This document shows, piece after piece, positions 1 to 8,041 of a DNA stretch of 64,000 bases (positions are counted from its first letter, which is position 1; each line of letters begins with the position of its first letter). The position numbers and the translations under genes were made by a program. The DNA comes from Bosea sp. NBC_00550 (lineage in GTDB: Bacteria; Pseudomonadota; Alphaproteobacteria; Rhizobiales; Beijerinckiaceae): NCBI RefSeq assembly GCF_026020075.1, contig NZ_CP102772.1, forward strand, positions 1,488,001-1,552,000. Direction: 5' to 3'. The notes below the pieces were generated by a model that was not told the DNA's origin, did no database searches, and was given only the letters and a program-made list of their open reading frames with translations.

Positions 1-1
1 G

Positions 2-493
2 CTGCGTATCGAAAGCGTCGATCTTGCGGCGCTGATCGAGGCCGCGGCCGCAGCGGTCCATCATCAGGCGAGCGACGAAGACGGCGGCGGCATCGCGATC
101 GACTCCCAGGCGCCGCGCATCGTCAGCGACCGCCTTTCGCTCGACCAGATCATGGGCAATCTCCTCGACAACGCCATCAAGTATCGGGCGCCGGAGCGGC
201 CGATCCAGATATCCGTCCGGACGCGGCGCGAGCGCGGCGGCTGGGTCAGAATCGAGATCGAGGACAATGGCCGCGGCATCGCGGCCAGCGACCGCGAGCG
301 CATTTTCGAGCTGTTCCGCCGGTCCGGCGTCCAGAACACCGCCGGCGAGGGAATCGGCCTCGCCCATGTGCGGACGTTGGTGCGCAATCTGGGCGGCGAC
401 ATCGGCGTGCGCTCAGAACTTGGAAAGGGCACGACCTTTACGGTCACCCTGCCGCCGGACCTTGCGGCCTACAAACGGAGTGCCGAAGCGTGA
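2..493 (+). CDS. Sensor histidine kinase, C-terminal part (gene runs off the left edge)
   Basis: The reading frame is open from base 2, so only the end of the protein is seen (163 residues). It is the ATP-binding domain of a two-component kinase: the N box (NLLDNAIKY), the G1 box (DNGRGIA) and the G2 box (GEGIGLAHV) occur in the right order. The phospho-accepting histidine and the sensor part lie outside the window. Its stop overlaps the GTG start of the next gene by four bases, so kinase and receiver are translated together. The neighbouring lone receiver suggests a phytochrome- or PAS-type kinase, but that is an inference; the input domain cannot be seen. Confidence 0.9.
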   Translation: MRIESVDLAALIEAAAAAVHHQASDEDGGGIAIDSQAPRIVSDRLSLDQIMGNLLDNAIKYRAPERPIQISVRTRRERGGWVRIEIEDNGRGIAASDRERIFELFRRSGVQNTAGEGIGLAHVRTLVRNLGGDIGVRSELGKGTTFTVTLPPDLAAYKRSAEA

Positions 494-933
494 CCAACGG
501 AAAACCCGTATCGATCGTCATGATCGAGGATGACGAGGGCCATGCCCGCCTCATCGAGAAGAACATTCGCCGTGCGGGGGTCAGCAACGAGATCATCCCC
601 TTCGCCAACGGAACGGATGCGCTGAATTATCTGCTGGGTCCGGACGGCTCCGGCAGCGTCAGCGTCGGCCGCCAGTTGCTGATCCTGCTCGACCTGAACC
701 TGCCCGACATGGGCGGCGTCGACATCCTGGAGAAGGTCAAGGCCAACATCCACACCAAGCGCTCCCCCGTCGTCGTGCTGACCACGACTGACGACAGCCG
801 CGAAATCCAGCGCTGCTACGATCTGGGCGCCAACGTCTACATCACCAAGCCCGTCGACTATGACGGCTTCGCCCATGCGATCCGCCAGCTCGGGCTGTTT
901 TTCGCCGTCATTCAGGTCCCGGAAACACCATGA
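490..933 (+). CDS. Single-domain response regulator (Rcp1-like receiver)
   Basis: This is a 147-residue protein made only of a CheY-like receiver domain. Acidic pocket residues are at IEDDE (about 13-15), the likely phospho-accepting Asp is D68 in LLDLNLP, the switch Thr lies in the VVVLTTT strand (about 98-100) and the conserved Lys is K120 in YITKP. There is no output domain, so it probably passes phosphate on or acts by binding a partner. The GTG start overlaps the kinase stop (GTGA). The long insert around residues 49-62 is typical of receivers of the Rcp1 type that pair with phytochrome-like kinases. The receiver call is sure; the partner is inferred. Confidence 0.9.
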   Translation: MTNGKPVSIVMIEDDEGHARLIEKNIRRAGVSNEIIPFANGTDALNYLLGPDGSGSVSVGRQLLILLDLNLPDMGGVDILEKVKANIHTKRSPVVVLTTTDDSREIQRCYDLGANVYITKPVDYDGFAHAIRQLGLFFAVIQVPETP

Positions 934-955
934 CCACCTTGCGTGGCCGCTGCTG

Positions 956-2023
956 ATGCCGAATCGGCCCATCAACGTTCTGTATATCGACGACGACGCC
1001 ACGCTCGGACGGCTCGTGCAGCGCATGCTGGCGCGCCATAGCTACGTCGTCGAGCATGTCGAGACCGCCGAGGCCGGCCTTGCTCGCGCCGCCGCAGGAG
1101 AGCTGGACGTGGTCATCCTCGATCACGACCTCGGCACGGCGTCGGGCCTCGACGTTCTGGCGGCTCTCGCGACCAGCGAAGCCTCCTTGCCCGTGATCTA
1201 TGTGACGGCGTCGTCGGAGCTGTCGATCGCCGTCACCGCCCTGAAGGCGGGCGCGATGGACTACGTCGTCAAGACGGTCGGCGAGGATTTCGAGATCCTG
1301 CTGACCTCGGCGCTGGAGCATGCCGTCGCCAAGGCCCGCCTGACGCGGGCGCGCGAGCAGGCCGAGCGGGATGTCCGCGCGGCGCGCGATCGCGCCATCA
1401 TGCTGCTGGCCGAGGTCAACCATCGCGTCGCCAACAGCCTGTCGCTCGTCGGCTCGCTCGTCAGGATGCAGGCCAATTCCGTGGAGGACCCCGGCGCCAA
1501 GGCCGCCCTCGCCGAGACGCAGGCTCGCATCACCGCGATCGGCAACCTGCACCGCAGCCTCTACACCTCGGATGATGTCCGGGCGGTCGATCTCGCCGGC
1601 TATCTCCGTTCGTTGCTTGACGAATTCGCCCAGTCGCTGGGCAGTTCCGGCCAGATGCCGACCATCCGGTTCGACGCCGAACCCGTGCTGGCGAAGACAG
1701 ACAAGGCGATCTCGATCGGGCTGATCGCGACCGAGCTCGTCACCAATGCGCTCAAATACGCCTATCCGACCGGCGAAGGCGAAGTGCGCGTAAGCCTGTC
1801 CTCTACGGCTGACACAGCCACGCTGAAGGTGCTCGATGACGGGATCGGCTGGAACGGCTCGGGCACGGTGAAGGGAACGGGTCTCGGCAGCAAGATCGTC
1901 CGCGCGATGGCGAAAAGCCTGGGCACCGAGCTTCGTTACGACGACACCGGCGGCCGCGGCACGCAGGCCGTCATGGAGCTGTCGCTGGCCGAGATTGCCC
2001 CTCCCCCCGCCGAAGCGGATTGA
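956..2023 (+). CDS. Hybrid protein: N-terminal receiver plus HisKA_2/HWE-type histidine kinase
   Basis: This 355-residue protein begins with a receiver domain (residues 5-120; acidic IDDD at 11-14, phospho-acceptor D56 in LDHDLG, Lys at 106). A short coiled linker leads to a HisKA_2-type dimerisation helix with the phospho-histidine in EVNHRVANSL (H156), then an ATPase domain (ELVTNALKYAYP, DDGIGWNGSG, GTGLGSKIV). No membrane segment is present, so it is cytosolic. The ATG at 956 was chosen because the receiver starts directly after it; an ATG at 930 is in another frame. It follows the lone receiver by 22 bases. Kinases of this family often feed the alphaproteobacterial general stress response, but no PhyR or NepR is visible here. 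Confidence 0.88.
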   Translation: MPNRPINVLYIDDDATLGRLVQRMLARHSYVVEHVETAEAGLARAAAGELDVVILDHDLGTASGLDVLAALATSEASLPVIYVTASSELSIAVTALKAGAMDYVVKTVGEDFEILLTSALEHAVAKARLTRAREQAERDVRAARDRAIMLLAEVNHRVANSLSLVGSLVRMQANSVEDPGAKAALAETQARITAIGNLHRSLYTSDDVRAVDLAGYLRSLLDEFAQSLGSSGQMPTIRFDAEPVLAKTDKAISIGLIATELVTNALKYAYPTGEGEVRVSLSSTADTATLKVLDDGIGWNGSGTVKGTGLGSKIVRAMAKSLGTELRYDDTGGRGTQAVMELSLAEIAPPPAEAD

Positions 2024-2142
2024 GCGGACGGCTGTCCCAAGGGGGTCAAGCCCTCAAGCGCTCCGTAACAGTTACAAGCTTTCTGACCGGGGCCGGATGT
2101 AGTTCGATGTTCGTCGCGATGACACATGCGGCGAGGCACATC

Positions 2143-3167
2143 ATGGATCAATCCGTCTCATCTCCAGTGCCCGTCACGAGACGGAAAACCCTTGCCGCAG
2201 CCGCTTTCGTGTCCATGGGGCTTGCCTTCGGCGTCGGCCCCGTCGCGGCGCAGCCCGATCCGCTTCCATCTTGGAATGAGGGCAGCGCCAAGCAGGCGAT
2301 CAAGGCCTTCGTCGAGAAGGTCACCAAGGAAGGCGCCCGGATTTCGTTCCGGTGGCAGAGCGCATCGCAACCTTCGACAATGACGGAACGCTCTGGTCGG
2401 AGCAGCCGAACTACTTCCAGGGCATGTTCCTGGTCGACCGGGTCAAGGCGCTGGCGCCCGGCAAGCCGGAATGGCAGACGCAGGAGCCCTTCAAGTCGCT
2501 GCTTGCCGGGGATCTGAAGGGAGTCGCCGCCACCGGCGTCAAGGGCATCGAAGAACTCCTCATGGCGACCCATGCCGGCATGGACAGCGCCGAGTTCGAG
2601 CGGATCGTCAGGGAGTGGATGGCGAACGCAAGGCATCCGAAGTTCAACCGGCCCTACAACCAGCTCGTCTACAAGCCGATGGTCGAGCTGCTCGCCTATC
2701 TCAGGGCAAACGGCTTCAAGACCTATATCGTGTCCGGCGGCGGGCTGGAGTTCATGCGCCCCTGGGTCGAGGCCGCCTACGGCATCCCACCCGAACAGGT
2801 CGTCGGGTCGAGCATCAAGCTCAAATACGAGCTCTCCGGCGACAAGCCGGCCCTGCAACGGCTGCCCGAGGTCGACTTTGTCGACGACGGCCCGGGCAAG
2901 CCCGTCGGCATCGCCAAATTCATCGGCCGGCGACCGGTCTTCGCCGCCGGCAACTCCGACGGCGATCCGCAGATGCTGCAGTGGACGACCCTCAACACCG
3001 GCCCGCGCTTCGCGCTCATCGTTCACCACACCGACGCCGAGCGCGAATATGCCTATGATCGCCAATCCCATATCGGAAAGCTCGACAAGGCCTTGGACGA
3101 AGCTCCGTCGAGGGGCTGGCTGGTCGTCGATATGAAGAACGACTGGAAGACGGTCTACGGCCCGTAA
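2143..3167 (+). pseudogene. Exported HAD-family phosphatase, split by a one-base frameshift
   Basis: Two frames together make one protein. The first, from ATG 2143, holds a signal peptide (TRRKTLAAAAF then GVGPVAAQ) and the start of the mature part up to about 2338. The second continues from about 2339 to 3167 with HAD motif I (FDNDGTLW), motif II (VSGGG) and the acidic motif (GNSDGDPQ). Reading GAPDFVPVAERIATF across the join needs one extra C in the C run at 2337-2339. All catalytic motifs are intact, so either the gene broke recently or the run was misread. An ATG at 2107 in the same frame is an alternative start. The family hydrolyses phosphate esters; the substrate is unknown. Confidence 0.8.
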
Positions 3168-3309
3168 GCGCCACCCGAAACGGTCCAGCGACGATACCGA
3201 ATGGAGATGCGGACGCACGTCGACCTCGGCGCAGGACCTCCTTGCATCTTGGTGACGGCGCCTCGATGCGGCTAAGAGTGGCCTCGGCGAAAGTTTCGGG
3301 GCCATCAGG

Positions 3310-4188
3310 ATGAATAGCCGCCAGATCGAGGTCTTCGCCGCCGTGATGAAGGCGGGGACCATCTCGCGTGCGGCCGAGATCCTGGGGGTCACCCAGCCCG
3401 GTATCAGCCGGCTGATCGCAGAGCTCGAAAGATCGCTGGCTTTCGCGCTGTTCGACCGCGTGCGCAACCGGATCGTGCCGACGCCGGAAGGGCGAACCTT
3501 CTTCGCGGAGGTTGAAGCCAATTTTCGGGGCATGGACAGGCTGCGAGCGAGCGCCGCCCGCATCCGGGACTATGGCGCCGGGCAGTTGCGCGTCGCCACC
3601 CTGTCGGCCCTGAGTTCCTCGATCGTGCCGAATGCCGTGCTGCGCTTCCGCCATCTGCGCCCGGACGCCACGGTGACGCTCATGGTCCTGCCCTCGCGCG
3701 ACGTCAGGGACGGCGTCGCCGCAGGCACCTTCGACTTGGGCCTGGCAGCCGACGAGATCGATGTGACCGGCGTGGTCCATCAGCCCTTCGTGCAGCCCCG
3801 CGCGCTCTGCGCCATCCCGCTCGGCCACCCCTTGGCGGAGCGCGAGACGATCGGCCCGCATGACCTGTCGGGCGTCGACTTCGTCGCCTATGTGCCGGAG
3901 GATCGCGCGCGCCAACGCTTCGACATGATCATGTCCGAGGCCGGCGCGGCACCGCCCCGCGTGGTCGTCGAGACGATCTACGCCGCGACGGTCTGTGCGC
4001 TGGTATCGGAAGGCGTCGGCGTCGGATTGGTCAGCCCCTATGCGATCGCCGGCCATGACCAGCGCCACCTCGTCCTGCGGCCCTTCGAGCCGGCAGTGCA
4101 GAGCCGCAGCCTGCTCATCCTGCCCCCCGACAGGCCGAAGTCGCAGCTCGTGCGCGATTTCATCGACTGCCTCATGGAAGCCCGCTGA
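3310..4188 (+). CDS. LysR-family transcriptional regulator
   Basis: This 292-residue protein has the LysR winged helix-turn-helix at residues 1-60 (VMKAGTISRAAEILGVTQPG, then a conserved ELERSL and LFDR) and a periplasmic-binding-protein-like effector domain from about 90 to the end. It lies in the same direction as the PLP lyase and binding protein that follow, with a 125-bp gap containing a dyad that could be its site. The simplest reading is that it controls those two genes in answer to an amino acid or sulphur signal. Target and ligand are inferred. Confidence 0.93.
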   Translation: MNSRQIEVFAAVMKAGTISRAAEILGVTQPGISRLIAELERSLAFALFDRVRNRIVPTPEGRTFFAEVEANFRGMDRLRASAARIRDYGAGQLRVATLSALSSSIVPNAVLRFRHLRPDATVTLMVLPSRDVRDGVAAGTFDLGLAADEIDVTGVVHQPFVQPRALCAIPLGHPLAERETIGPHDLSGVDFVAYVPEDRARQRFDMIMSEAGAAPPRVVVETIYAATVCALVSEGVGVGLVSPYAIAGHDQRHLVLRPFEPAVQSRSLLILPPDRPKSQLVRDFIDCLMEAR

Positions 4189-4193
4189 CGAGG

Positions 4194-4229
4194 TATAATA
4201 ATTCGGCATCGAGCTATGCCCTGGCTCGA
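4194..4229 (+). promoter_or_regulatory. Possible promoter -10 and LysR-type dyad before the PLP lyase gene
   Basis: A perfect TATAAT is at 4194-4199, though no good -35 hexamer lies 16-18 bases upstream. Just downstream, TCGAGC (4209-4214) and GCTCGA (4224-4229) form a perfect inverted repeat with a 9-base spacer, which fits the T-N11-A style of LysR sites. It sits in the only gap between lysR and the lyase gene. Confidence 0.45.
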
Positions 4230-4313
4230 ATTGTAACGCGCTGCTGCGCCGCTACCCTTTGCCTGAACGCGTTCGAGACGCGCGACGACACCGCCCCGGC
4301 AAGGGAAACGACC

Positions 4314-5498
4314 ATGCACGACCTGACACTTTGCGTTCATCACCCCCGCGTCGACGAGGACGGCTACGCCAGCCTCGCCGTGCCGACGCACCGCGCCTCG
4401 ACCATCGTCTATCCCGACGCCAAGACCTTCGCCGCGCGCAAGTATCGCGGCTTCGACGGCTATACCTATGGGCTGCACGGCACCCCGACGACCCGGACGC
4501 TGGAGGCGCAGCTCACCGCGCTCCATGGCGGCGTGCGCACGGTGCTCGTCCCCTCGGGCCAAGCTGCCGTCACCATCGTCATGCTCTCCGTGCTGATGCC
4601 GGGCGACAAGGTTCTGATCCCCGATCATGTCTACCCGCCGGTGCGCAGCTTCTGTGCCGAATATCTGGCGCCGCGCGGCATCGCCTATGGCGTCTATGAT
4701 CCGCTGATCGGCTCAGGGATCGCCGATCTCATCGACGAGACCGTCAAGCTGGTCTGGGTCGAGTCGCCGGGCTCCGGCACGATGGAGGTGCAGGATGTGC
4801 CGGCCATTGTCGCAGCGGCCAAGGCAAAGGGCGCGCTGGTCGGCTGCGACAACACCTGGGCGACACCGCTGATCTTCAAGCCGCTGGAGCATGGCGCCGA
4901 TTTCGCCTGCGAGGCGCTGACCAAATATGTCGGCGGCCATTCCGACCTGCTGCTCGGCTCGGTCACGGTCAAGGACATGGCGTTGCGCGAAAAGATGAAG
5001 GAGACGCTGCGCGCCTTCGGCGTCGGCGTCTCGCCCGACGAATGCCAGCTCGCTCTGCGCGGCATCGAGACCATGGGCCTGCGCGTCGCCCATATGGGCA
5101 AGGTCTCGGAGGATTTCGCGCGCCGGCTGACGAAATCGCCCGCGGTCGAGACCGTGCTGCATCCCGCCCTGCCCTCCTGCCCCGGCCACGATATCTGGAA
5201 GCGCGACATGGGCCGCTCCTCGGGCGTGTTCAGCGCCGTGCTGAGGCCGGTCGCGGAGGCGACGCTCGAGGCGGCGCTGACCGCGCTCAAGGTCTTCGCC
5301 ATCGGCGCCTCATGGGGCGGCACGCGCAGCCTCATCGCCCCGATGGCCGTGGCTGGCGACCGCACGGTCAATCCCTGGACCTACGAGGGCACGGTCCTGC
5401 GCATCAGCATCGGACTGGAGGATCCCGACGACCTCTGGAACGACCTCGATGCCCTGCTCGTGAAGCTGGAAAGGGTGCCGGCGGCCAGCGCCGCCTGA
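4314..5498 (+). CDS. Cystathionine beta-lyase-like PLP enzyme (Cys/Met metabolism family)
   Basis: This 394-residue protein belongs to the gamma family of PLP enzymes (MetB/MetC). The phosphate-binding region is SGQAAVT (81-87), and the PLP lysine is K204 in ALTKYVGGHSD. Family members cleave or join C-S bonds: cystathionine to homocysteine, pyruvate and ammonia in MetC. The start has a good ribosome site (AAGGGAAA). It lies between a LysR regulator and an orphan amino-acid-binding protein, which suggests use of an imported sulphur amino acid more than methionine synthesis. A gamma-lyase activity would be hard to tell from sequence alone. Confidence 0.85.
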   Translation: MHDLTLCVHHPRVDEDGYASLAVPTHRASTIVYPDAKTFAARKYRGFDGYTYGLHGTPTTRTLEAQLTALHGGVRTVLVPSGQAAVTIVMLSVLMPGDKVLIPDHVYPPVRSFCAEYLAPRGIAYGVYDPLIGSGIADLIDETVKLVWVESPGSGTMEVQDVPAIVAAAKAKGALVGCDNTWATPLIFKPLEHGADFACEALTKYVGGHSDLLLGSVTVKDMALREKMKETLRAFGVGVSPDECQLALRGIETMGLRVAHMGKVSEDFARRLTKSPAVETVLHPALPSCPGHDIWKRDMGRSSGVFSAVLRPVAEATLEAALTALKVFAIGASWGGTRSLIAPMAVAGDRTVNPWTYEGTVLRISIGLEDPDDLWNDLDALLVKLERVPAASAA

Positions 5499-5524
5499 AG
5501 CCAACGACAGAAAAGGAAAGCGAA

Positions 5525-5547
5525 CGCGGCGGGCCGTTCCCGCCGCG
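5525..5547 (+). other. GC-rich stem-loop between lyase and binding-protein genes
   Basis: Nine-base perfect arms, CGCGGCGGG at 5525-5533 and its complement at 5539-5547, enclose a 5-base loop. No T run follows, so it is more likely an mRNA-stability or attenuation element than a full terminator. Confidence 0.5.
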
Positions 5548-5592
5548 CAGGAACTGCTTTGTCGAAAACCAACCATAAAAAGGGGAAGTCTG

Positions 5593-6615
5593 ATGAAGAC
5601 CATCATCACCGGATTTGGGATCGCTCTGGCCGCGGCGGGCCTGGCAACGACAGCCGCGTCGGCCGACACGCTCAAGACGATCCGCGACCGCGGCAAGATC
5701 ATCTGCGGCACCAGCACCGGGGTCGCCGGCTTCTCGACGCAGGACGCCAACGGCCGCTGGCAGGGCTTCGACATCGACATCTGCCGCGCGCTCGCCGTCG
5801 TGCTCTTCAACGATACGGAGAAGGCCGCTTTCGTCCCGCTGACCTCGAAGGACCGTCTGATCGCCCTGCAGGCCGGCGAGGTCGACGTCCTGCCGCGCAC
5901 CACCACCTGGACGCTGGCGCGCAACACCGGCCAGGGCGTCACCTTCACCGGGGTGAACTACTATGACGGGCAGGGTTTCATGGTGCCGAAGAAGCTCGGC
6001 GTCGCCAGTGCCAGCAAGCTCGACGGCGCCTCGATCTGCGTCGCGCAGGGCACGACGAGCGAACTCAACCTCGCCGACTATTTCCGCCGCACCAGGATGA
6101 AATACGAGGTCGCCGCTTTCGGCACGGCGGAGGATGCCCTCAAGGCCTATGAGTCCGGTCGCTGCGACGCCTACACCACGGACGTCTCGGCACTCTCGGC
6201 GAACCTGCTCAAGTTCCGCGACCCGGAAGAGCATGTCGTGCTGCCTGAGGTGATCTCGAAGGAGCCGCTCGGCCCGTGGGTGCGCAGCGGCGACGACAGC
6301 TGGTTCAATCTCGTCCGCTGGACGCTGTTCGCCCTGATCAATGCCGAGGAGCTCGGCGTGACCAAAGCCAATGTCAGGGAGCTCGCCGAAACCTCGACCA
6401 ATCCGGAGATCCGCCGCTTCCTCGGCAAGGACGGCAAATATGGCGAGGGGCTCGGTGTCAACAACGACTGGGCGGTGCGGATCATCGCCACGATCGGCAA
6501 TTACGGCGAGAGCTTCGAACGCAATCTCGGCATGAGCTCGCCGATGAAGCTGCAGCGCGGCCCCAATGCACTCTGGACGCAAGGCGGGCTGCAATACTCG
6601 CCGCCGTTCCGGTAA
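5593..6615 (+). CDS. Amino acid ABC transporter substrate-binding protein (AapJ/BztA type)
   Basis: This 340-residue periplasmic protein has a signal peptide (cleavage near AASAD, residue 24) and the two-lobe family 3 binding fold; GFDIDICRALAVVLF and the AQGTTSELNLADY region are typical of the general L-amino acid binders of the Aap/Bzt group, which are longer than HisJ-type proteins. The start follows a strong ribosome site (AGGGGAAG). No permease or ATPase gene is adjacent, so it must work with a transporter encoded elsewhere, or have become a scavenging or sensing protein. Its place behind a C-S lyase gene suggests a sulphur-containing amino acid as ligand (inference). Confidence 0.9.
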   Translation: MKTIITGFGIALAAAGLATTAASADTLKTIRDRGKIICGTSTGVAGFSTQDANGRWQGFDIDICRALAVVLFNDTEKAAFVPLTSKDRLIALQAGEVDVLPRTTTWTLARNTGQGVTFTGVNYYDGQGFMVPKKLGVASASKLDGASICVAQGTTSELNLADYFRRTRMKYEVAAFGTAEDALKAYESGRCDAYTTDVSALSANLLKFRDPEEHVVLPEVISKEPLGPWVRSGDDSWFNLVRWTLFALINAEELGVTKANVRELAETSTNPEIRRFLGKDGKYGEGLGVNNDWAVRIIATIGNYGESFERNLGMSSPMKLQRGPNALWTQGGLQYSPPFR

Positions 6616-6779
6616 GGCGCGCCGGCATATGGCGGCCTCAGGCTGAGGCGCGAGAAGCGAACACGCTCTCAAGGCGGCGCGCTCGTTTCATCGCGTCGCT
6701 CCCTTCTCTTCCGATCGTCCATCGAACGGAATCACGCCAGGCGCGTTGCACTCTCCGCACCGAGCAACCGCGGAGAACG

Positions 6780-7220
6780 ATGATGAATTTCGATGTCTGG
6801 GGCGAAGTCGATCTCGTGCTGCGGCTGCTCGCTGGCATGACGGCGGGCATCGTCGTGGGCTGGGAACGAACCATCAAGCAGCGAGCTGCCGGCATCCGCA
6901 CCTTCGGGCTTGTCGGCCTCGGCACGGCCGCAGCCGCCACGATCTTCAGCGAACCGCATGAGGCGGACGCCGCGAGCCGGGTCGTGCAAGGATTGCTGAC
7001 CGGTATCGGCTTCCTCGGCGCGGGCGTCATCGTCTTGCGGAAGGGCGACGAGGCGCCGAGGGGCCTGACCACAGCCGCGGCCGTCTGGGTCACGGCAGCG
7101 CTGGGCTGCGCAGCCGGCCTAGGCGATCATGCGATCGTCCTGTCGGCAACGGCTCTCGCTATCCTGCTGCTCGCGATCAACCATTCCGTCGAGCGCTGGG
7201 CCGGGCGCGACGCGGGCTGA
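6780..7220 (+). CDS. MgtC/SapB-family inner membrane protein
   Basis: This 146-residue protein has the MgtC N-terminal membrane domain: the RLLAGMTAGIVVGWER segment, GIRTFGLVGLGTA, and GIGFLGAGVIV followed by RGLTTAAAVWVTAALG. Four to five hydrophobic helices are visible. There is no C-terminal ACT-like domain, as in short SapB-type members. In pathogens MgtC affects low-magnesium growth and F-ATPase activity; here the role is unknown. The start is ATG 6780, directly followed by a second ATG at 6783, after a CGGAGAA site. Confidence 0.9.
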   Translation: MMNFDVWGEVDLVLRLLAGMTAGIVVGWERTIKQRAAGIRTFGLVGLGTAAAATIFSEPHEADAASRVVQGLLTGIGFLGAGVIVLRKGDEAPRGLTTAAAVWVTAALGCAAGLGDHAIVLSATALAILLLAINHSVERWAGRDAG

Positions 7221-7225
7221 ACCTC

Positions 7226-7438
7226 CTAGGACCAGTCGTCATCGTCGTCGTGGCGGGCTTCCCATTTCTCGATCGCTTCGAGAAGACCGATCAGCTCGAG
7301 CTCCTCCGGCGAACCGGCAGCAGGATTTCCCAGTTCGGCGACTCGCTGGACCGCGCGCTCGTAATCATCCTCGCAGCGGACGATGGCGCGCCCGGGATTC
7401 GCTTCGCGCCAGGGGTTGGAGGAGAAGAATGAAAACAT
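7226..7438 (-). CDS. Small acidic protein resembling the N-terminal part of HigA-type antitoxins
   Basis: This 70-residue protein is not a well-known family. After an N-terminal stretch, residues 24-63 read DDYERAVQRVAEL, then a Gly/Pro turn (NPAAGSPEE) and a second helix (LELIGLLEAIEKWE). That pattern is the N-terminal region of HigA-like antitoxins (YxxALxRIexL..PGTPEgDELexLxxLveaYE), but no helix-turn-helix follows and the protein ends in DDDDDW. A strong site (AGGAGG) sits 5 bases before the ATG and overlaps the TAG stop of the upstream small gene, so the two are translationally coupled. No toxin gene is adjacent. Confidence 0.65.
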   Translation of the reverse strand: MFSFFSSNPWREANPGRAIVRCEDDYERAVQRVAELGNPAAGSPEELELIGLLEAIEKWEARHDDDDDWS

Positions 7439-7446
7439 GTCGCCTC

Positions 7447-7605
7447 CTATTCCTTCGGGACCGAAGCAGGCCTCATCTCATAGGCCAGCATGGCGGCGGA
7501 CAGGTCGAGAAATGCGGCTTCGTCCCGCGCCTCGTCGGGCGTCTCCGCCAAGGCTTCCAATCGTTCGACAGCCTCTCGGTACTGTTCTTCCGTCTCGATC
7601 GTCAT
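7447..7605 (-). CDS. Very small acidic protein, paralogue-like partner of the downstream 70-residue protein
   Basis: The protein is 52 residues long from ATG 7605 (MTIETEEQYREAVERLEAL...). It has the same helix-turn-helix-lacking layout as the 70-residue protein downstream: a YREAVERLEAL helix, a short acidic turn containing PDEARDE, and a second helix ending LAYE. The frame is open further upstream but that part looks non-coding. The ribosome site is weak. Together with its neighbour it forms a two-gene unit transcribed away from the small membrane protein gene. Function unknown. Confidence 0.55.
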   Translation of the reverse strand: MTIETEEQYREAVERLEALAETPDEARDEAAFLDLSAAMLAYEMRPASVPKE

Positions 7606-7725
7606 GGTTCGACCGTTCGTCTCGATGACGGATGAACGCGCAACCCACGATCTTTGATCCCTCCCATGCGTCAGCGAGAGAGTTCCGTCTGCATTCCCGC
7701 CCCACTCGGGCGTCATCGTTCCCTC

Positions 7726-8031
7726 ATGAACCTGGGACAGCAAGAATTACGGCGCGCGTTCAAGCGCCTGGATCGCGAACTGCCGCCGCGTCTGGCGGCC
7801 TGGATGCGGTGGCTTCGCCACCCGGCGTCGCGGTGGGTGCGACTGCCTGCGGGAGCGCTGCTCATCATCGGCGGATGCCTGTCGATCCTCCCGGTCCTCG
7901 GGCTCTGGATGCTGCCGTTGGGCCTCCTGCTGCTGGCGATGGACACGCCGTTCCTGCAGCGCCCGATGGCGCGGCTGGTCACCCGAATCCTGGATTGGCT
8001 GGAAAGGCGCAGGCGGCGTGCGGAATCCTAG
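7726..8031 (+). CDS. Small inner-membrane protein with one hydrophobic hairpin
   Basis: This 101-residue protein has a basic amphipathic N-terminus, two closely spaced hydrophobic stretches (about residues 40-72: GALLIIGGCLSILPVLG and WMLPLGLLLLAMD) and a basic Arg-rich tail. The LPVLGLWMLPLG core recalls PGPGW-type small membrane proteins that are common in rhizobia. The start chosen, ATG 7726, gives the shortest protein with the full conserved-looking region; the ribosome site is poor. It is transcribed divergently from the two tiny acidic genes. No function can be assigned. Confidence 0.65.
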   Translation: MNLGQQELRRAFKRLDRELPPRLAAWMRWLRHPASRWVRLPAGALLIIGGCLSILPVLGLWMLPLGLLLLAMDTPFLQRPMARLVTRILDWLERRRRRAES

Positions 8032-8041
8032 CGCGTCATTT

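Noticed and set aside
2148..4209. Long open antisense frames on the minus strand opposite the HAD and LysR genes
   Set aside because: They mirror the third-codon GC bias of the plus-strand genes, show no family motifs, and the plus-strand proteins are clear.
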